6,733 nt of DNA from Rubritepida sp. GTDB taxonomy: Bacteria > Pseudomonadota > Alphaproteobacteria > Acetobacterales > Acetobacteraceae. This document shows positions 6,137-6,733 of this stretch, piece by piece; positions within the stretch are counted from its first letter, which is position 1; each line of letters starts with the position of its first letter. The stretch spans positions 1 through 6,733 of the forward strand of contig JAQGHZ010000320.1 of NCBI GenBank assembly GCA_028291485.1. Reading direction: 5' to 3'. The notes under the pieces were generated by a model. It was not told the DNA's origin, did not search any database, and worked only from the letters and a program-made list of their open reading frames with translations. The position numbers and the translations under genes were made by a program.

Positions 6137-6167
6137 ATCGGGCCGCGCGGGACGCGGCTGACCGATC
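6136..6167 (-). ncRNA. Leader hairpin P1, 12 base pairs with a three-base bulge
   Basis: In minus-strand RNA GAUCGG (6167-6162) pairs with CCGAUC (6141-6136). Inside it GCCGCG (6158-6153) pairs with CGCGGC (6147-6142), with a UCA bulge on the 5' side (6161-6159) and a UCCCG loop. It directly abuts hairpin P2, sharing base 6136. No U-run follows, so a simple intrinsic terminator after the amidohydrolase gene is unlikely; a processed structure, attenuator or regulatory leader fits better. Confidence 0.45.
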
Positions 6168-6197
6168 CTTGGGCATGAAACTGCGCGCTTCCTGGGC

Positions 6198-6733
6198 TCA
6201 GAAGCGGTAGAGCGCCGCCGGGTTGGTCACCAGGATCTTTTCCCGCGTCGCAGCGTCCGGCACCCAGTCGAAGAGCCAGTCGAGCAGCGTGCCGTCGTCG
6301 GTCATCTGCTCCTTCGTCTCGAATTGCGTGTGCGGCCAGTCGGTGCCCCAGACGCAGCGCTCGGGCGCCGCCGCGACGAAGCGCCGCGCGATGGGCGCGA
6401 GGTTGTCGTAGGGCGGCTTGCTCGAGCGGTAGCCGCTGATCTTCACCCAGACATTGCCCGTCTCCAGCAGGCGCAGCGCCGCCTCCAGCTCCGCGCCCTC
6501 CGGCCCGTCGGCCGCGTCCACGCCGGCCATGTGGTCGAGCACGAGCGGCACCGGAAGCCGCGCGAGCCGCGGCGCCAGCTGCTTCAGCACCGGGCCCTTC
6601 ATATAGAGCTGGATGTGCCAGCCGAGGCTCGCCACACGGCGGGCCAGGCTCTCGACGTGCTCGACCGGGGTGCCGTTGCCGCTGACCACGTTCAGGCGAA
6701 TCCCGACCGCGCCCTCGTCGGCGAGCTCTTTCA
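6198..6733 (-). CDS. Amidohydrolase-family metal-dependent hydrolase (2-pyrone-4,6-dicarboxylate lactonase-like), 5' end cut by window
   Basis: The last 177 codons of a TIM-barrel hydrolase of the amidohydrolase 2 family. The frame stays open through the window edge: before the internal GTG at 6689 the translation continues as KELADEGAVGIRLN, so that GTG is not the start. Visible motifs are GWHIQLYM, LVLDHMAGVDA (a conserved His in the barrel), VKISGYRSS, and GTDWPHT, whose Asp is the catalytic residue in LigI-type lactonases. The end, TNPAALYRF, is the usual C-terminal helix. Relatives hydrolyse lactones or similar ring products in aromatic and sugar-acid catabolism; the substrate here is unknown. 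It is the upstream member of the minus-strand series but is separated from the monooxygenase by a 156-bp structured gap, so that gene may have its own promoter or a processed transcript. Confidence 0.88.
   Translation of the reverse strand, partial: KELADEGAVGIRLNVVSGNGTPVEHVESLARRVASLGWHIQLYMKGPVLKQLAPRLARLPVPLVLDHMAGVDAADGPEGAELEAALRLLETGNVWVKISGYRSSKPPYDNLAPIARRFVAAAPERCVWGTDWPHTQFETKEQMTDDGTLLDWLFDWVPDAATREKILVTNPAALYRF

Noticed and set aside
4587..6137. 516-codon plus-strand frame across the monooxygenase gene
   Set aside because: It mirrors the third-position GC of the real minus-strand gene and shows no recognisable domain.
6136..6167. Hairpin P1 as an intrinsic terminator of the amidohydrolase gene
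   Set aside because: It is followed by AUUCCCC and another stem, not a U-run.
6048..6197. Known riboswitch classes (SAM-II, SAH, fluoride, TPP, cobalamin) in the monooxygenase leader
   Set aside because: None of the conserved sequence blocks I recall for these classes is present on the minus strand.

Overview
This is a high-GC (roughly 70% by eye), gene-dense stretch of a bacterial chromosome. The coding style fits an aerobic alphaproteobacterium, possibly Acetobacteraceae/Roseomonas-like: GTG and TTG starts, short gaps, a Tat-exported SorA-type sulfite dehydrogenase with a small cytochrome c partner, and a tail of orphan catabolic genes. The lineage is an inference from general resemblance, not a search result. 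No tRNA, rRNA, insertion sequence or CRISPR array is visible.

Layout. Bases 1-816 (minus) hold the first 272 codons of a bifunctional NAD(P)H-hydrate repair enzyme, NnrE (epimerase) fused to NnrD (dehydratase), cut by the left window edge. A 52-bp divergent spacer separates it from a plus-strand run of five genes. These are a Tat-exported molybdopterin sulfite dehydrogenase (869-2209), a mono-heme cytochrome c subunit overlapping it by one base (2209-2544), a single-cysteine Asp/Glu racemase-like protein (2552-3181), an orphan ParF-like ParA ATPase (3215-3841) and a GNAT acetyltransferase (3878-4309). The GNAT stop codon overlaps, tail to tail, the stop of a minus-strand cupin gene.

The right part is a minus-strand series read from right to left: an amidohydrolase related to 2-pyrone-4,6-dicarboxylate lactonases (cut by the right edge, 6198-6733), an NtaA/SnaA/DszA-type FMN-dependent monooxygenase (4731-6041) and a small cupin (4306-4683). 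Together they look like a small catabolic unit with an unknown organic substrate.

How the genes work together. The first two plus-strand genes should form a periplasmic SorAB-type system passing electrons from sulfite to the respiratory chain. The monooxygenase family includes desulfurising and C-N cleaving enzymes, so a link between organosulfur breakdown on one strand and sulfite oxidation on the other is conceivable but unproven.

The most unusual signal is non-coding. The 156-bp leader between the amidohydrolase stop and the monooxygenase start can fold, as minus-strand RNA, into a 12-bp bulged hairpin, a directly abutting 9-10 bp hairpin whose one non-Watson-Crick pair is a G-U only on that strand, and a possible pseudoknot. 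Near the ribosome binding site it also carries an 11-bp motif that recurs, inverted, in the loop of a second hairpin that partly covers the cupin ribosome binding site. This suggests RNA-level or operator-based control of the monooxygenase and cupin genes.
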